Assembly (NCBI RefSeq): GCF_000763315.1
Contig: NZ_JPST01000008.1
Span: 1-64,000, forward strand
Length of the DNA stretch: 64,000 nt
Source: Thermoactinomyces daqus
GTDB lineage: Bacteria; Bacillota; Bacilli; Thermoactinomycetales; Thermoactinomycetaceae
Direction: 5' to 3'
Both the position numbers and the translations under genes were made by a program. This document shows positions 1-8,583 of the stretch, piece by piece; position 1 is the stretch's first letter, and every line of letters starts with the position of its first letter. The notes under the pieces are model-generated. The model saw nothing but the letters and a program-made list of their open reading frames with translations. It made no database searches and had not been told where the DNA came from.

Positions 1-23
1 GGTGGGGTTTGTCATCAATCTCC

Positions 24-46
24 AAGACCCTTTGGGGTCTTTTTTC
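24..46 (+). terminator. intrinsic terminator of an upstream gene
   Basis: AAGACCC (24-30), a four-base loop and GGGTCTT (35-41) form a perfect 7-bp stem followed by a T run. It probably ends a plus-strand gene lying left of the window. Confidence 0.75.
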
Positions 47-163
47 ATTTATGGACGAGTCGCAGACCCGTGGTCGGTTGCAACGATTCCGGCTGCATGA
101 TTTGAACCGTGTGGACCATGCGCGTCAGTAAAATAATGGATTCGTATTGAACAAAAATTGAAC

Positions 164-198
164 AATCCCTTTTCCTGCAACCAACCGGAAAAGGGATT
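164..198. repeat. perfect 12-bp inverted repeat
   Basis: AATCCCTTTTCC (164-175) pairs perfectly with GGAAAAGGGATT (187-198) over an 11-base loop. A T-rich stretch follows the stem on the minus strand, so it could be a minus-strand terminator. It also lies in the upstream region of the secreted-protein gene at 336. No other function is visible in 47-335. Confidence 0.6.
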
Positions 199-335
199 CG
201 TCCCTTAGTATGAAAGCGATTTTGAGGTGTTTGAATATATTTTTAACATTGGCAATATTACCTTTTTATTTCTATCTTTTTCTTGTAAACTAGTGAATGT
301 ATTAACGCACTACATAAAGAAAGGAGCTGATCTGT

Positions 336-1015
336 TTGGAACCCAAAAGGGGAATGGCTTGCTCACTGGCTGCAACGGTGTTTATTGCTGGGGGAGCATT
401 TTCCGGAACGGTTCATGCGCAAAGTTTGCATGCGAATCACATTCCGGCAAAACCTCCGGTAAATCAGGTCAAACCGGCAGCGATTGAAAAAGTGAACCGG
501 ATTGAAACAGCAAAGGAGCCGGTATCTCCCGAAGCTCCGGCATCCGTTTCAGGAAGCAATGAAGAAGTTGCCTCCGGGTTTGGTGTGATCAAGGATAAGC
601 TGTTGTCTGACTTTACCGGTCAAACAGAACAAATGACTGCCAAAGGACAAGCTGTTCCCTTCTTGGCCAAACAAAAAGTTTCCGCGAACAATGATCGGGC
701 CGAAACGCTCGCAAATCAAGCAAAAGACAGCACAGGCAGCAAGACGAAGCTTGAAAAGCAAACAAAAAAAGCGCCAACGCCATCACAGCGCAAGCGCAAA
801 CGGTTGTGAAACAAGCGAATGATCGTGCCCTTAACGGGAAAACCAATGCACAGTCCCTCATTTCACAGACGTCACAGGATATAAATGATAAAGTTTCCTC
901 GCAACCTTATGATAGCAAAGTGAAAACGTCTGTGCCAGTAAAAAAGGCACCGGGATCCCCGGTGGTTGACAAAGTGGCAGATCATGTTTTGCCGTATCAT
1001 ACGGAAGTTGAGTAA
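336..1015 (+). CDS. secreted protein of unknown function, frame split at an A7 run
   Basis: I do not recognise the family. A TTG start at 336 follows the Shine-Dalgarno AAGGAG (321-326). The N-terminus has a signal peptide with likely cleavage after VHA near residue 28. The mature part is Lys/Ala/Pro/Gln-rich and low in complexity, suggesting an extended or surface-associated protein. The starting frame closes at 807-809 after a short basic tail. The -1 frame, entered at the seven A residues 764-770, stays open to 1015 and continues the same composition (ANAITAQAQTVVKQ onward). The intact product would be about 226 residues. A AAA AAA G is a classic slippery heptamer, so programmed slippage, a one-base deletion and a sequencing error are all possible. 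A terminator follows at 1087-1115. Confidence 0.6.
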
Positions 1016-1086
1016 GACTTGGCTGAAACGACGTAACAAATTTAAACGATCTCTCTTTTGCCTTCTTTCCTCCCCGAACCATATTG

Positions 1087-1115
1087 GCTGGTGGGTAATC
1101 CCGCCGGCTTTTTTT
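1087..1115 (+). terminator. intrinsic terminator after the secreted-protein gene
   Basis: GCTGGTGGG, a TAAT loop and CCCGCCGGC form a 9-bp stem with two G-T pairs, followed by seven T. Its orientation fits the end of the plus-strand gene at 336-1015. Confidence 0.8.
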
Positions 1116-1125
1116 GATCAAACCG

Positions 1126-2079
1126 TCAAACCCGGGAAACGATCAAGGTCAGTTTCCCGCTGATGTTAAAGGGACCGTATCCGGCCGGAAGGATGAAATG
1201 GTCTCCTTTGGTCAGCGGAACGATTTCATTTTCCCGGCTCAATTCCCCTGAACCGCTGATGACACTGGTCAAAAGAAAAGTTGAAGTGACAGGGTGGGGA
1301 AAGACCCCGTCCAACTCCCATTTTTGCACGGTGAAATACGGGGACTGAACCAGGGTGGTGATGGTTCCGCCTTTCTGTACGTTTACATGCGGTTCCACTT
1401 TCGCCTCTTCATGGGGGACATTGATCACCTCAATCGCCTGTTTGAGGTGCAATTCCCGTTTGTTTCCGTTTGCATCGGTCCGGTCATAGTCATAAAGGCG
1501 GTACGTGGTGTCCGAGTTTTGCTGCGTTTCCAGGATCAGGGTGCCGGCGCCCAGGGCATGCACGGTGCCGCTGGGAACATAGAAAAAATCCCCCGGTTTT
1601 ACCTTGACCCGTTTCAGGAGTGTTTTCCAGTCGCCCTGTTTGATGCGGGAGATCAGTTCTTCTTTGCTATGAGCCGTATGTCCGTAGATAATTTCCGCTC
1701 CCTCGTCGCAATCGATCACATACCAGCATTCTGTTTTGCCCCGTTCGCCATTTTCATGGAGATTGGCATAGGCATCGTCCGGATGAACCTGAACGGACAG
1801 ATCGCTGGAAGCGTGAAGGATTTTGGTCAGCAGCGGGAAGGTGTCCGCTTTGTCGCTGATGCCGAAAAATTCGGGTTTCTCTGACCAGAGCTCGCCGAGC
1901 GTCATTCCGGCATAAGGGCCGTTTTTCACGATGCTCTGGCCGTGGGGATGAGCGGAGATCGCCCAGCATTCGCCGGTTTGCCCGGAGGGAATATCATAGC
2001 CGAATTCCTCTTTCAGCCTTGTTCCTCCCCAGATCCGCTCTTTAAATACCGGCTTTAAAAAAATGGGATAGCGATGCAA
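1126..2079 (-). CDS. manA: mannose-6-phosphate isomerase, class I
   Basis: Interconverts mannose-6-phosphate and fructose-6-phosphate in the cytoplasm, feeding sugar imported by the adjacent PTS into glycolysis. The 317-residue length matches Bacillus ManA. The N-terminus (PIFLKPVFKERIWGG) is typical, and zinc-site segments are visible: the QVHPDD motif near residue 97 and the GTVHALG region near residue 172. A TTG start at 2079 follows AAGGAG at a good distance. It is the last gene of the minus-strand mannose cluster, separated from EIIA by 107 bases that contain a hairpin, which may lower its expression relative to the transporter genes. Confidence 0.93.
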   Translation of the reverse strand: MHRYPIFLKPVFKERIWGGTRLKEEFGYDIPSGQTGECWAISAHPHGQSIVKNGPYAGMTLGELWSEKPEFFGISDKADTFPLLTKILHASSDLSVQVHPDDAYANLHENGERGKTECWYVIDCDEGAEIIYGHTAHSKEELISRIKQGDWKTLLKRVKVKPGDFFYVPSGTVHALGAGTLILETQQNSDTTYRLYDYDRTDANGNKRELHLKQAIEVINVPHEEAKVEPHVNVQKGGTITTLVQSPYFTVQKWELDGVFPHPVTSTFLLTSVISGSGELSRENEIVPLTKGDHFILPAGYGPFNISGKLTLIVSRV

Positions 2080-2136
2080 TGGACTCGCTCCTTTCGTTGG
2101 AAAATACCGAGGTCTTGGAGGATGAGAACGGGGATG

Positions 2137-2166
2137 ACCGGGAGCGTTGGATCACGGGCTCCCGGT
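2137..2166 (-). promoter_or_regulatory. intercistronic hairpin between EIIA and manA
   Basis: ACCGGGAGC (2137-2145) and GCTCCCGGT (2158-2166) form a perfect 9-bp stem in the only long gap of the mannose cluster. There is no T run, so an RNA-stability or partial-attenuation element is more likely than a terminator. Confidence 0.45.
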
Positions 2167-2186
2167 TTGGTCAGAACGATGTGTCA

Positions 2187-2639
2187 CTATTCCTCAGTCA
2201 AGAGGGCATACACGCCTTCTTTGCTGGTTGCGGAGAGAAGTTTCGCCCGGAAGGAGTCATCGATCAATTTGACCGCAAGCATTTGCAGGATTTTCAGATG
2301 CTCATTTCCCGCCTGCGATTCCGGCACGGCGATCATGAAGATCAACTGTGCCCGTTCGCCGCTCTGTTCATCCCAGGTCACATCCGAAACCGTCCGGGCA
2401 AAGGCGACTCTGGGAGTGCTGACTGCGTCCGATTTTCCGTGCGGGATGGCGACACCGAAGCCAATGCCGGTATGTCCTTGATTTTCCCTGGCGAAGATCG
2501 CTTCTTTAAACGCCTCGATATCGTGCAAGGCGCCAGTTTGCTTCAATTGTGCCGCCAGCGTTTCGATCACACTGTCTTTCGTGTCCGCGGTTACGTCGAG
2601 CAAAATGAGATCATGGTTGATCAGTTGGGACAAGTTCAC
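2187..2639 (-). CDS. PTS EIIA component, fructose/mannitol (mannose) family
   Basis: A 150-residue soluble EIIA protein that passes phosphate from HPr to the EIIB domain of the neighbouring permease. The active histidine lies in the family motif (GFGVAIPHGKSDAV, near residue 67). The C-terminal part (IFMIAVPESQAGNEHLKILQ) matches the EIIA part of B. subtilis ManP. The GTG start at 2639 has AGGAG upstream and lies 12 bases after the EIIBC stop. In B. subtilis this domain is fused to the C-terminus of ManP; here it is a separate protein. Confidence 0.93.
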   Translation of the reverse strand: MNLSQLINHDLILLDVTADTKDSVIETLAAQLKQTGALHDIEAFKEAIFARENQGHTGIGFGVAIPHGKSDAVSTPRVAFARTVSDVTWDEQSGERAQLIFMIAVPESQAGNEHLKILQMLAVKLIDDSFRAKLLSATSKEGVYALLTEE

Positions 2640-2651
2640 TGTAATTCACTC

Positions 2652-4076
2652 CTATTGTTGATCTGAGACTGGTTTTTTCAGGGCGTTTACCATAAAGGCG
2701 GTGACCAGAACGCCTGCGATAATGCCGATGATAAACATCGGGATGTTGTGAATGGCGCTGAACAGCATCACGATTGGCCCGCCGTGCGGAACACTGTCAC
2801 CCACATGCCCGAGCATGGAGATGACGGAGCCGACCATTCCTCCTGCCATGATGCTCGGAATGACGCGCAGCGGGTCCCGTGAAGCGAACGGAATCGCCCC
2901 TTCGGTAATTCCGACCAGCCCCATGGCCAGGGCAGCCTTCCCCGCTTCCTGCTCTTCGGGGTAGTATTTTCGTTTATTCAGCAAGGTGGCCAGTCCCATT
3001 CCCAATGGGGGAATACAGATGGCGGTGGCAATCGGGCCCATGATGTAGGGGTTGCCCTGCCCGATCATCGCCGCCCCAAACAGGAAGGCCACTTTGTTGA
3101 TCGGTCCGCCCATGTCAAAGGTAATCATCGCTCCCAGGATTAACGCCAACACGATTTTGGAAGCTCCCTGCATCGTGTTGAGGAAGTGTGTCAGTGCTTC
3201 CATCAGCGCAGAAATCGGGGCGCCGATAATATAAATGAAGATCAGCGAAACCGCTAAAGACGTGAGCAGGGGGATCACCAGGATGGGCATGATCGGCTGA
3301 ATCATTTTTGGCACTTTCAGCGCTTTGAGCCCTTTGGCGATATAACCGGCGATAAATCCGGCCACAATCCCGCCGATAAACCCGGCTCCGGCCGCACTGC
3401 CGTAAAAACTGCCGTTTGCCGCGATGTAGCCGCCGATCATCCCCGGGGCCAGTCCGGGGCGGTCCGCGATGCTCATGGCGATAAATCCGGCCAGAATCGG
3501 CACCATGAACTGGAAGCCGACTGTGCCGATATCATTGATGGTTTTCCAGAGCGAGTGCTCCGGAATCACAAAGCCTTTGTCAGTCGGCACCCCGCCCAGC
3601 CCGATGGAAATGGCGATCAGCAGGCCGCCGATCACCACAAAGGGGATCATGAAGGAAACGCCGTTCATCAGGTCGCGGTAGAGATAGCGTTTTACTTTTG
3701 ACTCCTGCTTCAGCTCTTTGCCTTCAGCCGGAATTGCCGCATCAGCTTTTTCCGTTTTGTCTTTATAAACGGGCACTTCTCCATCTTGAAAACGTTTGAT
3801 CAGACTTTCCGTCTTGTGGATGGCATCGGCGACGGAACACTCCAGTACCCGCTTGCCACGGAAGCGCTCTTTTTCGACGTCTTTGTCTGCGGCGATGATG
3901 ACCCCATCCGCTTCCATGATTTCTTCCGGGGTAATTTCGTTCTCCACTCCGATTGAACCCCTTGTCTCCACTTTGATCGTTATGCCCAGATCCGCAGCGG
4001 TTTTTTTCAGCTTCTCCGCAGCGATATAGGTATGGGCGATCCCTGTCGGACAAGCGGTGACAGCTAAAAGTTTCAT
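2652..4076 (-). CDS. manP: PTS mannose-type EIIBC permease
   Basis: Imports and phosphorylates a hexose, most likely mannose. Residues 1-100 are the EIIB domain, with the phospho-cysteine in the motif AVTACPTGIAHTY (Cys9). After a charged linker, residues 130-470 form the multi-span EIIC domain, including GVSFMIPFVVIGG and the GITEGAIPFA signature. Of 474 residues, the BC part resembles B. subtilis ManP, but the EIIA domain is encoded by the next gene. The ATG follows AGGAGG. It sits between the manR-like regulator (18-base gap) and EIIA (12-base gap). The substrate is inferred from neighbouring manA; a fructose permease is the main alternative. Confidence 0.9.
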   Translation of the reverse strand: MKLLAVTACPTGIAHTYIAAEKLKKTAADLGITIKVETRGSIGVENEITPEEIMEADGVIIAADKDVEKERFRGKRVLECSVADAIHKTESLIKRFQDGEVPVYKDKTEKADAAIPAEGKELKQESKVKRYLYRDLMNGVSFMIPFVVIGGLLIAISIGLGGVPTDKGFVIPEHSLWKTINDIGTVGFQFMVPILAGFIAMSIADRPGLAPGMIGGYIAANGSFYGSAAGAGFIGGIVAGFIAGYIAKGLKALKVPKMIQPIMPILVIPLLTSLAVSLIFIYIIGAPISALMEALTHFLNTMQGASKIVLALILGAMITFDMGGPINKVAFLFGAAMIGQGNPYIMGPIATAICIPPLGMGLATLLNKRKYYPEEQEAGKAALAMGLVGITEGAIPFASRDPLRVIPSIMAGGMVGSVISMLGHVGDSVPHGGPIVMLFSAIHNIPMFIIGIIAGVLVTAFMVNALKKPVSDQQ

Positions 4077-4094
4077 CGTTCAACCTCCTGATGT

Positions 4095-6041
4095 TTACAG
4101 ATGCTCTAAAAATTGCCCGACTGAATCTGCCTTGCGCAAACGGTTTAAAAGAGGCGGGTTTTCGACCAGCTCGGCCAGCTCGGCAAACATGCGCTCCGCC
4201 TTTTCTTTCTCCGCCCATTTCAATGCCGGCATAAAGATGAGAAAAACATGATTGCCATTCCAATCGATGGGCTCCTTTAACCGGGCGACGGCCACTGCCG
4301 GTTTTTGGATATAGTCGCACAAACCATGGGGGATCGACACACCCCCGCCGATACAGGTGCTGGAGAGTTGTTCCCGTGCCAGGGCGCTTTCTGCATAACC
4401 CTGATGCACATACCCTTGTTTTTGCAGTTCGTCGGCCAACAGTTCAATCACCTGATTTGGCGTGTTTGCTTCCAGATCGAGCCGGATCAGTTCAGGCTTG
4501 AGGAGCTTGCGCAAAACCGGATAGCGGCGCTGATCGTTTTCCTGATCGGACAGTTTTTTCAGCTCTGTTTCCAGGATTGCGCGGTCGTATTCGGTAAATA
4601 AGGGTGTCACGCAAACCGTCGGCAGGAGCGCATTTGTCAGCGGCACGGTGCTGATCAGCAGATCGGGGCCGTGTTCTGCGATCGCTTTTGGCAATCCCTT
4701 GATGGAAACGGTATCAAGAAGATGCAAATCCGGAAAGATGCGCCTGATTTTTGCCGCCAGAAGCTGGGAGGTGCCGATGCCGGTTGTGCAGATAAGAAGC
4801 GCTTTCATTATTTTCGTTCGCTTTTGTTTCCCTTTAAAGCGTTCGAGCGCTGCCTGAAAATGCAGAGTGAGATATCCGATTTCATCTTCGGGGATGGATT
4901 TCCCGAATTCAGCGGCCAGTGGGTTGGCGGCAAAGACAAGCGTTTCAAACATATAACGGTACGTGCGTTTGATTTCATCCAGAATCGGATTGGTCAGGCT
5001 CAGGCGATGCCGAATCCGGTGAAGGGCGGCATGCATATGGATGGCCAAACCAATCCACAGATCCTGATCGGCTGAGAGGGGCAGTTGGACGAGCTCCTCT
5101 ACTTTGCGGATCAGTTTCCCGGCCATTTCCATCGTTTCCGGGCCCAGCTTGGCCAAGGTGTTTTCGAAAGAGTCGCCTTTTTCCAATGAAGTGTAGTGGA
5201 GTTTGGCTCCGAGCAGATGTAACGCCATGTAGCCGATCTCCGCTTCCGGGATGCGAACGGCCAACTTCTGTTCAATGGCCTTCGCCAGTCGGACCGCGAG
5301 CGGATATTCATTGCGCTGTTTCAAATCGGTCAATTCTTCCGCCGATAATTGGACGATTTTGCCGAGTTTGATCCGTTTGACGGCGATGGCCAGATGGGCG
5401 GCCAAACGGGCGACAGCTTCATCTGTAAAGGAGAAATCTGCGGAACGCTCCAGGGTGCGGATCATCTCTGTGATCAGGGCTTCATCGTAGCCCCTGCCCT
5501 GCCCATGCGGAAGTCCCCGCAGTTCCTCCGCATCCAATTTGGCCATTGCTGTACGGCGACTCCGCTCATCCCCTTCCACTTTTAACCCGCAGTTGGGTTT
5601 GTGGATCAATTGCAGCCGGAAAGATGACAAGTATTTTTCCACCTCGGCAAGGTCATGGCTGATCGTCGCTTTGCTCACATAAAACAGGTCGGCCAGTTGT
5701 GCGGCGGTGACATAACCGTCACTCTCCAGCAACGTTTGAAGGATCAGGATTTTGCGATTTTGCGGGTTGAAAGAAGAGGATTGGAAAGATCCTTCCGCAT
5801 TCTTGGATAGCGCTTTCGAAATTGCCTGCCGCTGGTGTGAAGGGGCTTCCAGCAAAATCCCCATTCCGGGCTGCCGGATGAGGCGGACATCTGAGAAGGA
5901 TTGCAGCCATTCATCCAGCCATTTGAGATCAGTGCGAACTGTTTTTTCCGAGACGCCCAGTTCACCGGCAAATTGTTCGGTTGTAGCAAATGTTTCAGTT
6001 GCGAGCAAAGATAAGAGTAATCTTTTTTTTCGTTCTTCCAT
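4095..6041 (-). CDS. manR: PRD-containing PTS-regulated transcriptional activator, ManR-type
   Basis: Activates the mannose PTS genes in response to phosphorylation by HPr and the EII proteins. Domains in order: an N-terminal HTH (residues 5-50, VSEKTVRTDL), a second HTH (about 95-140, VSKATISHDL), two PRD modules (about 185-400), an EIIB-like domain (about 410-495, cysteine in CTTGIGTS) and a C-terminal EIIA-like domain (about 500-648, histidine in SIPHGL). The 648-residue length equals that of B. subtilis ManR. It is the first gene of the minus-strand cluster with manP, EIIA and manA, so it probably controls its own operon. No confident operator was found in 6042-6445. Confidence 0.92.
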   Translation of the reverse strand: MEERKKRLLLSLLATETFATTEQFAGELGVSEKTVRTDLKWLDEWLQSFSDVRLIRQPGMGILLEAPSHQRQAISKALSKNAEGSFQSSSFNPQNRKILILQTLLESDGYVTAAQLADLFYVSKATISHDLAEVEKYLSSFRLQLIHKPNCGLKVEGDERSRRTAMAKLDAEELRGLPHGQGRGYDEALITEMIRTLERSADFSFTDEAVARLAAHLAIAVKRIKLGKIVQLSAEELTDLKQRNEYPLAVRLAKAIEQKLAVRIPEAEIGYMALHLLGAKLHYTSLEKGDSFENTLAKLGPETMEMAGKLIRKVEELVQLPLSADQDLWIGLAIHMHAALHRIRHRLSLTNPILDEIKRTYRYMFETLVFAANPLAAEFGKSIPEDEIGYLTLHFQAALERFKGKQKRTKIMKALLICTTGIGTSQLLAAKIRRIFPDLHLLDTVSIKGLPKAIAEHGPDLLISTVPLTNALLPTVCVTPLFTEYDRAILETELKKLSDQENDQRRYPVLRKLLKPELIRLDLEANTPNQVIELLADELQKQGYVHQGYAESALAREQLSSTCIGGGVSIPHGLCDYIQKPAVAVARLKEPIDWNGNHVFLIFMPALKWAEKEKAERMFAELAELVENPPLLNRLRKADSVGQFLEHL

Positions 6042-6445
6042 TCATTTCACCACCGGTAGGGAAGGACGGTCACGACGTTCTGTAATTCTGATTATAAATG
6101 GTTGTTTCTGTTTAAAGAGCAAATTTATTTCCGGAAGCTTGCGGAAACGTGTAAACAATGGCTGCACTGAAAGAATACGAAGAGACTGCCAAGTCCATGT
6201 TGAAGCAGAATTGAGTTTCCAAAAGAAGTGAAAAGCGGAACCGGGGGTCTTTTTCCTCTGCCGGGGCTGGGAGCGGGAATCGCGCATGGATTTGATGCCG
6301 GTTGTATGGGGCGTCAACGCAAGTGTGTGGGTCTGGCAAAGGAGTACGGAAACAATGGGACCTGATCTTGGGGTTTGCCGTGGATGGCATGTTGACCAGT
6401 TTGTTACAAAAGCCGGAACCTGCGCCATACCAGGGTGCAAGCCGA
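6042..6445. other. intergenic region between manR and the riboswitch promoter
   Basis: About 400 bases with no convincing gene. It must hold the minus-strand manR promoter. A loose cre-like string near 6145-6160 has too many mismatches to call. Confidence 0.5.
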
Positions 6446-6475
6446 TTGACGGAAGCAAACGACCTTTTGTATGAT
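6446..6475 (+). promoter_or_regulatory. sigma-A promoter of the riboswitch-terC unit
   Basis: TTGACG (6446-6451), an 18-base spacer and TATGAT (6470-6475). The predicted start lies about 35 bases before the riboswitch core. Confidence 0.7.
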
Positions 6476-6514
6476 AGGTTAGAACATGACAAGCGGATAA
6501 ATCGTACCCACTCA

Positions 6515-6632
6515 AGCTAAAGGGGAGTAGCTGTTACAGCAAAGTCGTCATTACGGGCGGAAGGCCCCGGCTTTGTTGGCAACGCGACGTTGTTGGCAAG
6601 ACCTTTACTTTTTCGGTAAAAGTAAAGGTCTT
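6515..6632 (+). ncRNA. yybP-ykoY manganese riboswitch with terminator
   Basis: The leader has the hallmarks of the yybP-ykoY family: AAAGGGGAGTAGC near 6519-6531, then GTCGTCATTACG, and the late GTTGGCAAGACCTTTAC segment near 6592-6608. The end of the aptamer shares AAGACCTTTACTTTT (6598-6612) with the 5' arm of the following terminator, the usual on-switch arrangement: Mn2+ binding stabilises the aptamer and prevents terminator formation. The downstream TerC gene is the classic member of this regulon. Confidence 0.9.
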
Positions 6633-6643
6633 TTCTATTTTTT
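6598..6643 (+). terminator. riboswitch-controlled terminator
   Basis: A perfect 15-bp stem, AAGACCTTTACTTTT (6598-6612) with its complement (6618-6632), five-base loop, then a T-rich tract. It overlaps the 3' end of the aptamer. Confidence 0.88.
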
Positions 6644-6671
6644 GGGACTGAAAACGAAGGGGAGGATTCCG

Positions 6672-7355
6672 GTGGAATGGTTATCAATGGAATTTTTGAC
6701 TGCGTTGTTGTCGATTGTGGTGATTGACCTCGTTCTGGCGGGGGATAACGCGATTGTGATTGGCCTGGCGGCGCGCAATCTTCCGCGGGAACAGCAAAAG
6801 CGCGTGATTTTTCTCGGGACGGCCGGAACTGTGGTCGTGCGCATTTTGTTCACATTGGCGGTTGTATGGTTGTTGAAGGTTCCCGGGCTGCTGCTCGCGG
6901 GCGGTTTGATCCTGTTGTGGATTTCCCTCAAACTGCTGTATGAGGAAAAAGATCATGGCGAAGTCAAAGCAGCCAAGAACATGTGGGCGGCCGTGGGGAC
7001 GATTGTTGTCGCTGATACCGTGATGGGCTTGGATAATGTATTGGGCGTGGCCGGTGCGGCCCATGACAGTTTTCTGCTGGTCATTTTGGGATTACTGATC
7101 AGCGTGCCGATTGTTGTCTGGGGAAGCACTCTGTTTTTAAAAGTGATCGAGCGCTTCCCGTGGATCATTTATCTGGGGTCGGCCGTTCTCGCTTACACGG
7201 CTGCCCGCATGATTACTGATGAGAAGTTTATCGCTCCCCTGTTTGAAGACAATCCTCTTGTAAAAATTCTGCTGGAAGGGTTGATTGTCGTCGTGATCCT
7301 GATAGTCGGAAAAATACTGAAAGGGGAGCGCAAGAAGGCTGCTGATGCATCATAG
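6672..7355 (+). CDS. TerC-family membrane protein, probable manganese exporter
   Basis: A multi-span membrane protein of the TerC/YkoY family; B. subtilis relatives export Mn2+ and help load metal into secreted enzymes. The TerC signatures LVLAGDNAIVIGLAARNLP (N-terminal) and ADTVMGLDNVLGVAGAA (central) carry the conserved aspartates of the metal path. An open frame extends back to 6573, but that lies inside the riboswitch. The GTG at 6672 with AAGGGGAGG eight bases upstream is the right start, giving 227 residues. Expression should rise with manganese through the leader RNA. Its stop lies only a few bases from that of convergent gbsB. Confidence 0.92.
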   Translation: MEWLSMEFLTALLSIVVIDLVLAGDNAIVIGLAARNLPREQQKRVIFLGTAGTVVVRILFTLAVVWLLKVPGLLLAGGLILLWISLKLLYEEKDHGEVKAAKNMWAAVGTIVVADTVMGLDNVLGVAGAAHDSFLLVILGLLISVPIVVWGSTLFLKVIERFPWIIYLGSAVLAYTAARMITDEKFIAPLFEDNPLVKILLEGLIVVVILIVGKILKGERKKAADAS

Positions 7356-7359
7356 CCGA

Positions 7360-8556
7360 TCATGCGGTTTCATCCAGCCCAAAGCAACGGCGGTAAATCC
7401 ATTTGTATGCATCCAAATCCAAGTCGCGTGGATTGCCGAAGGTTTGTGGATCTTCAAATGCAGCCTTTGCGTAGCGATCGATTTGTTCCGGATCTGCCCC
7501 TTGTTGGCGAAGGGTGGGGATATTCAGGTCTCTTACCAGTTTTTCCACTTCGATCACGGCCGCTTTAGCTGCGTCTTCCGTACTCATTCCTTCAACAGGA
7601 ACGCCGAGTGCCCGGGCGATTCGGGCGTATTTTTCCGGTGCTCCCATCCAGTTGTACTCCATCACGGCGGGCAAGATCGCCGAAACGCATTCTCCGTGCA
7701 TGACCGGGATCATCCCGCCCAGCGTTTGCGCCATCGCATGGGCAGCACCGGCTGAATCGCTTCCATAGGAAAGACCGGCCAGCATTGCTGCCTGAGCCAT
7801 GTGATAGCGCGCTTCAAGATCCTGTCCGTTTGCATAAGCGCGGCGAATGTATTTGCCGACATATTCGATCGCCAGCAAGGCGACTGCATCCGTCAATGGT
7901 TGGGACTGATTCATCGTATAACATTCAATGGCATGAGATAACGCATCAATCCCGGTGGCTGCGGTAATTCGTTTGGGCATGGACAGATGAAGTTCGGGAT
8001 CGATCACCGCGAGATGGGCAGGGAGCAAAGGTCCGCCAACATTGAATTTAATCTCACGAACGGGATCTTTGATTACCGCCCATTGGGTCACTTCGCTGCC
8101 GGTTCCCGCAGTTGTCGGGATTGTTACCAATGGAGGGATTCGCTTTGTCAGCGATTTTCCTTTTTCCGATGCCTCAAAGTGGATGACCGGTTCACCGTGA
8201 ACCGCTTCAACTCCGATCGCTTTGGCGGTATCCATCGAACTCCCGCCGCCGACGGCAATCAATCCGTCACATTTTTGCTCAGCAAATGTTTTCGACCCCA
8301 TGGCGACCAACTCGGTATCCGGTTCCCCGGCGATTTCGTGGAAGACATAAACATCGATTCCGTTCTGTTTTAAATGGGTCTCAATCGGCTTGATGATCCC
8401 GGATTGATAGAGGGCGCGATCGGTGACAATCATGGCCTTTTTAATGTTCAGCTGTTTAACTTCTTCCCCGATGTTTTTTGACACACCGATGCCAGAAATC
8501 ACTTTTGTCGGCATCACAAACGCTTTTTGTTCGAGCATTTGTTCAATTCTCATCAT
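7360..8556 (-). CDS. gbsB: iron-containing alcohol dehydrogenase, choline dehydrogenase GbsB type
   Basis: Type III alcohol dehydrogenase proposed to oxidise choline to betaine aldehyde with NAD in the cytoplasm. The family glycine-rich segment (IAVGGGSSMDTAKAIG), the TTAGTGSEVT motif and the metal-site histidines in the ATGIDALSHAIE and MAQTLGGMIPVMHGE regions are visible. At 398 residues it matches GbsB. It starts 27 bases after gbsA behind AGGAGGGG, so the two form an operon. Family members oxidise many alcohols, so the choline role rests on the partners gbsA and gbsR. Confidence 0.9.
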   Translation of the reverse strand: MMRIEQMLEQKAFVMPTKVISGIGVSKNIGEEVKQLNIKKAMIVTDRALYQSGIIKPIETHLKQNGIDVYVFHEIAGEPDTELVAMGSKTFAEQKCDGLIAVGGGSSMDTAKAIGVEAVHGEPVIHFEASEKGKSLTKRIPPLVTIPTTAGTGSEVTQWAVIKDPVREIKFNVGGPLLPAHLAVIDPELHLSMPKRITAATGIDALSHAIECYTMNQSQPLTDAVALLAIEYVGKYIRRAYANGQDLEARYHMAQAAMLAGLSYGSDSAGAAHAMAQTLGGMIPVMHGECVSAILPAVMEYNWMGAPEKYARIARALGVPVEGMSTEDAAKAAVIEVEKLVRDLNIPTLRQQGADPEQIDRYAKAAFEDPQTFGNPRDLDLDAYKWIYRRCFGLDETA

Positions 8557-8583
8557 AAAGATCCCCTCCTGAAGAATGTTTGA

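Noticed and set aside
2652..4076. EIIBC as a fructose transporter (FruA)
   Set aside because: The genes around it (manA and a 648-residue ManR-type regulator) and the absence of a 1-phosphofructokinase gene favour mannose.
6140..6165. cre-like sequence before manR
   Set aside because: About four mismatches to the consensus.
6042..6515. Long minus-strand frame upstream of manR
   Set aside because: Composition is not protein-like, there is no ribosome binding site, and it overlaps the riboswitch promoter.
6573..6671. Upstream extension of the TerC frame
   Set aside because: It lies within the riboswitch and terminator; GTG 6672 has a strong binding site.
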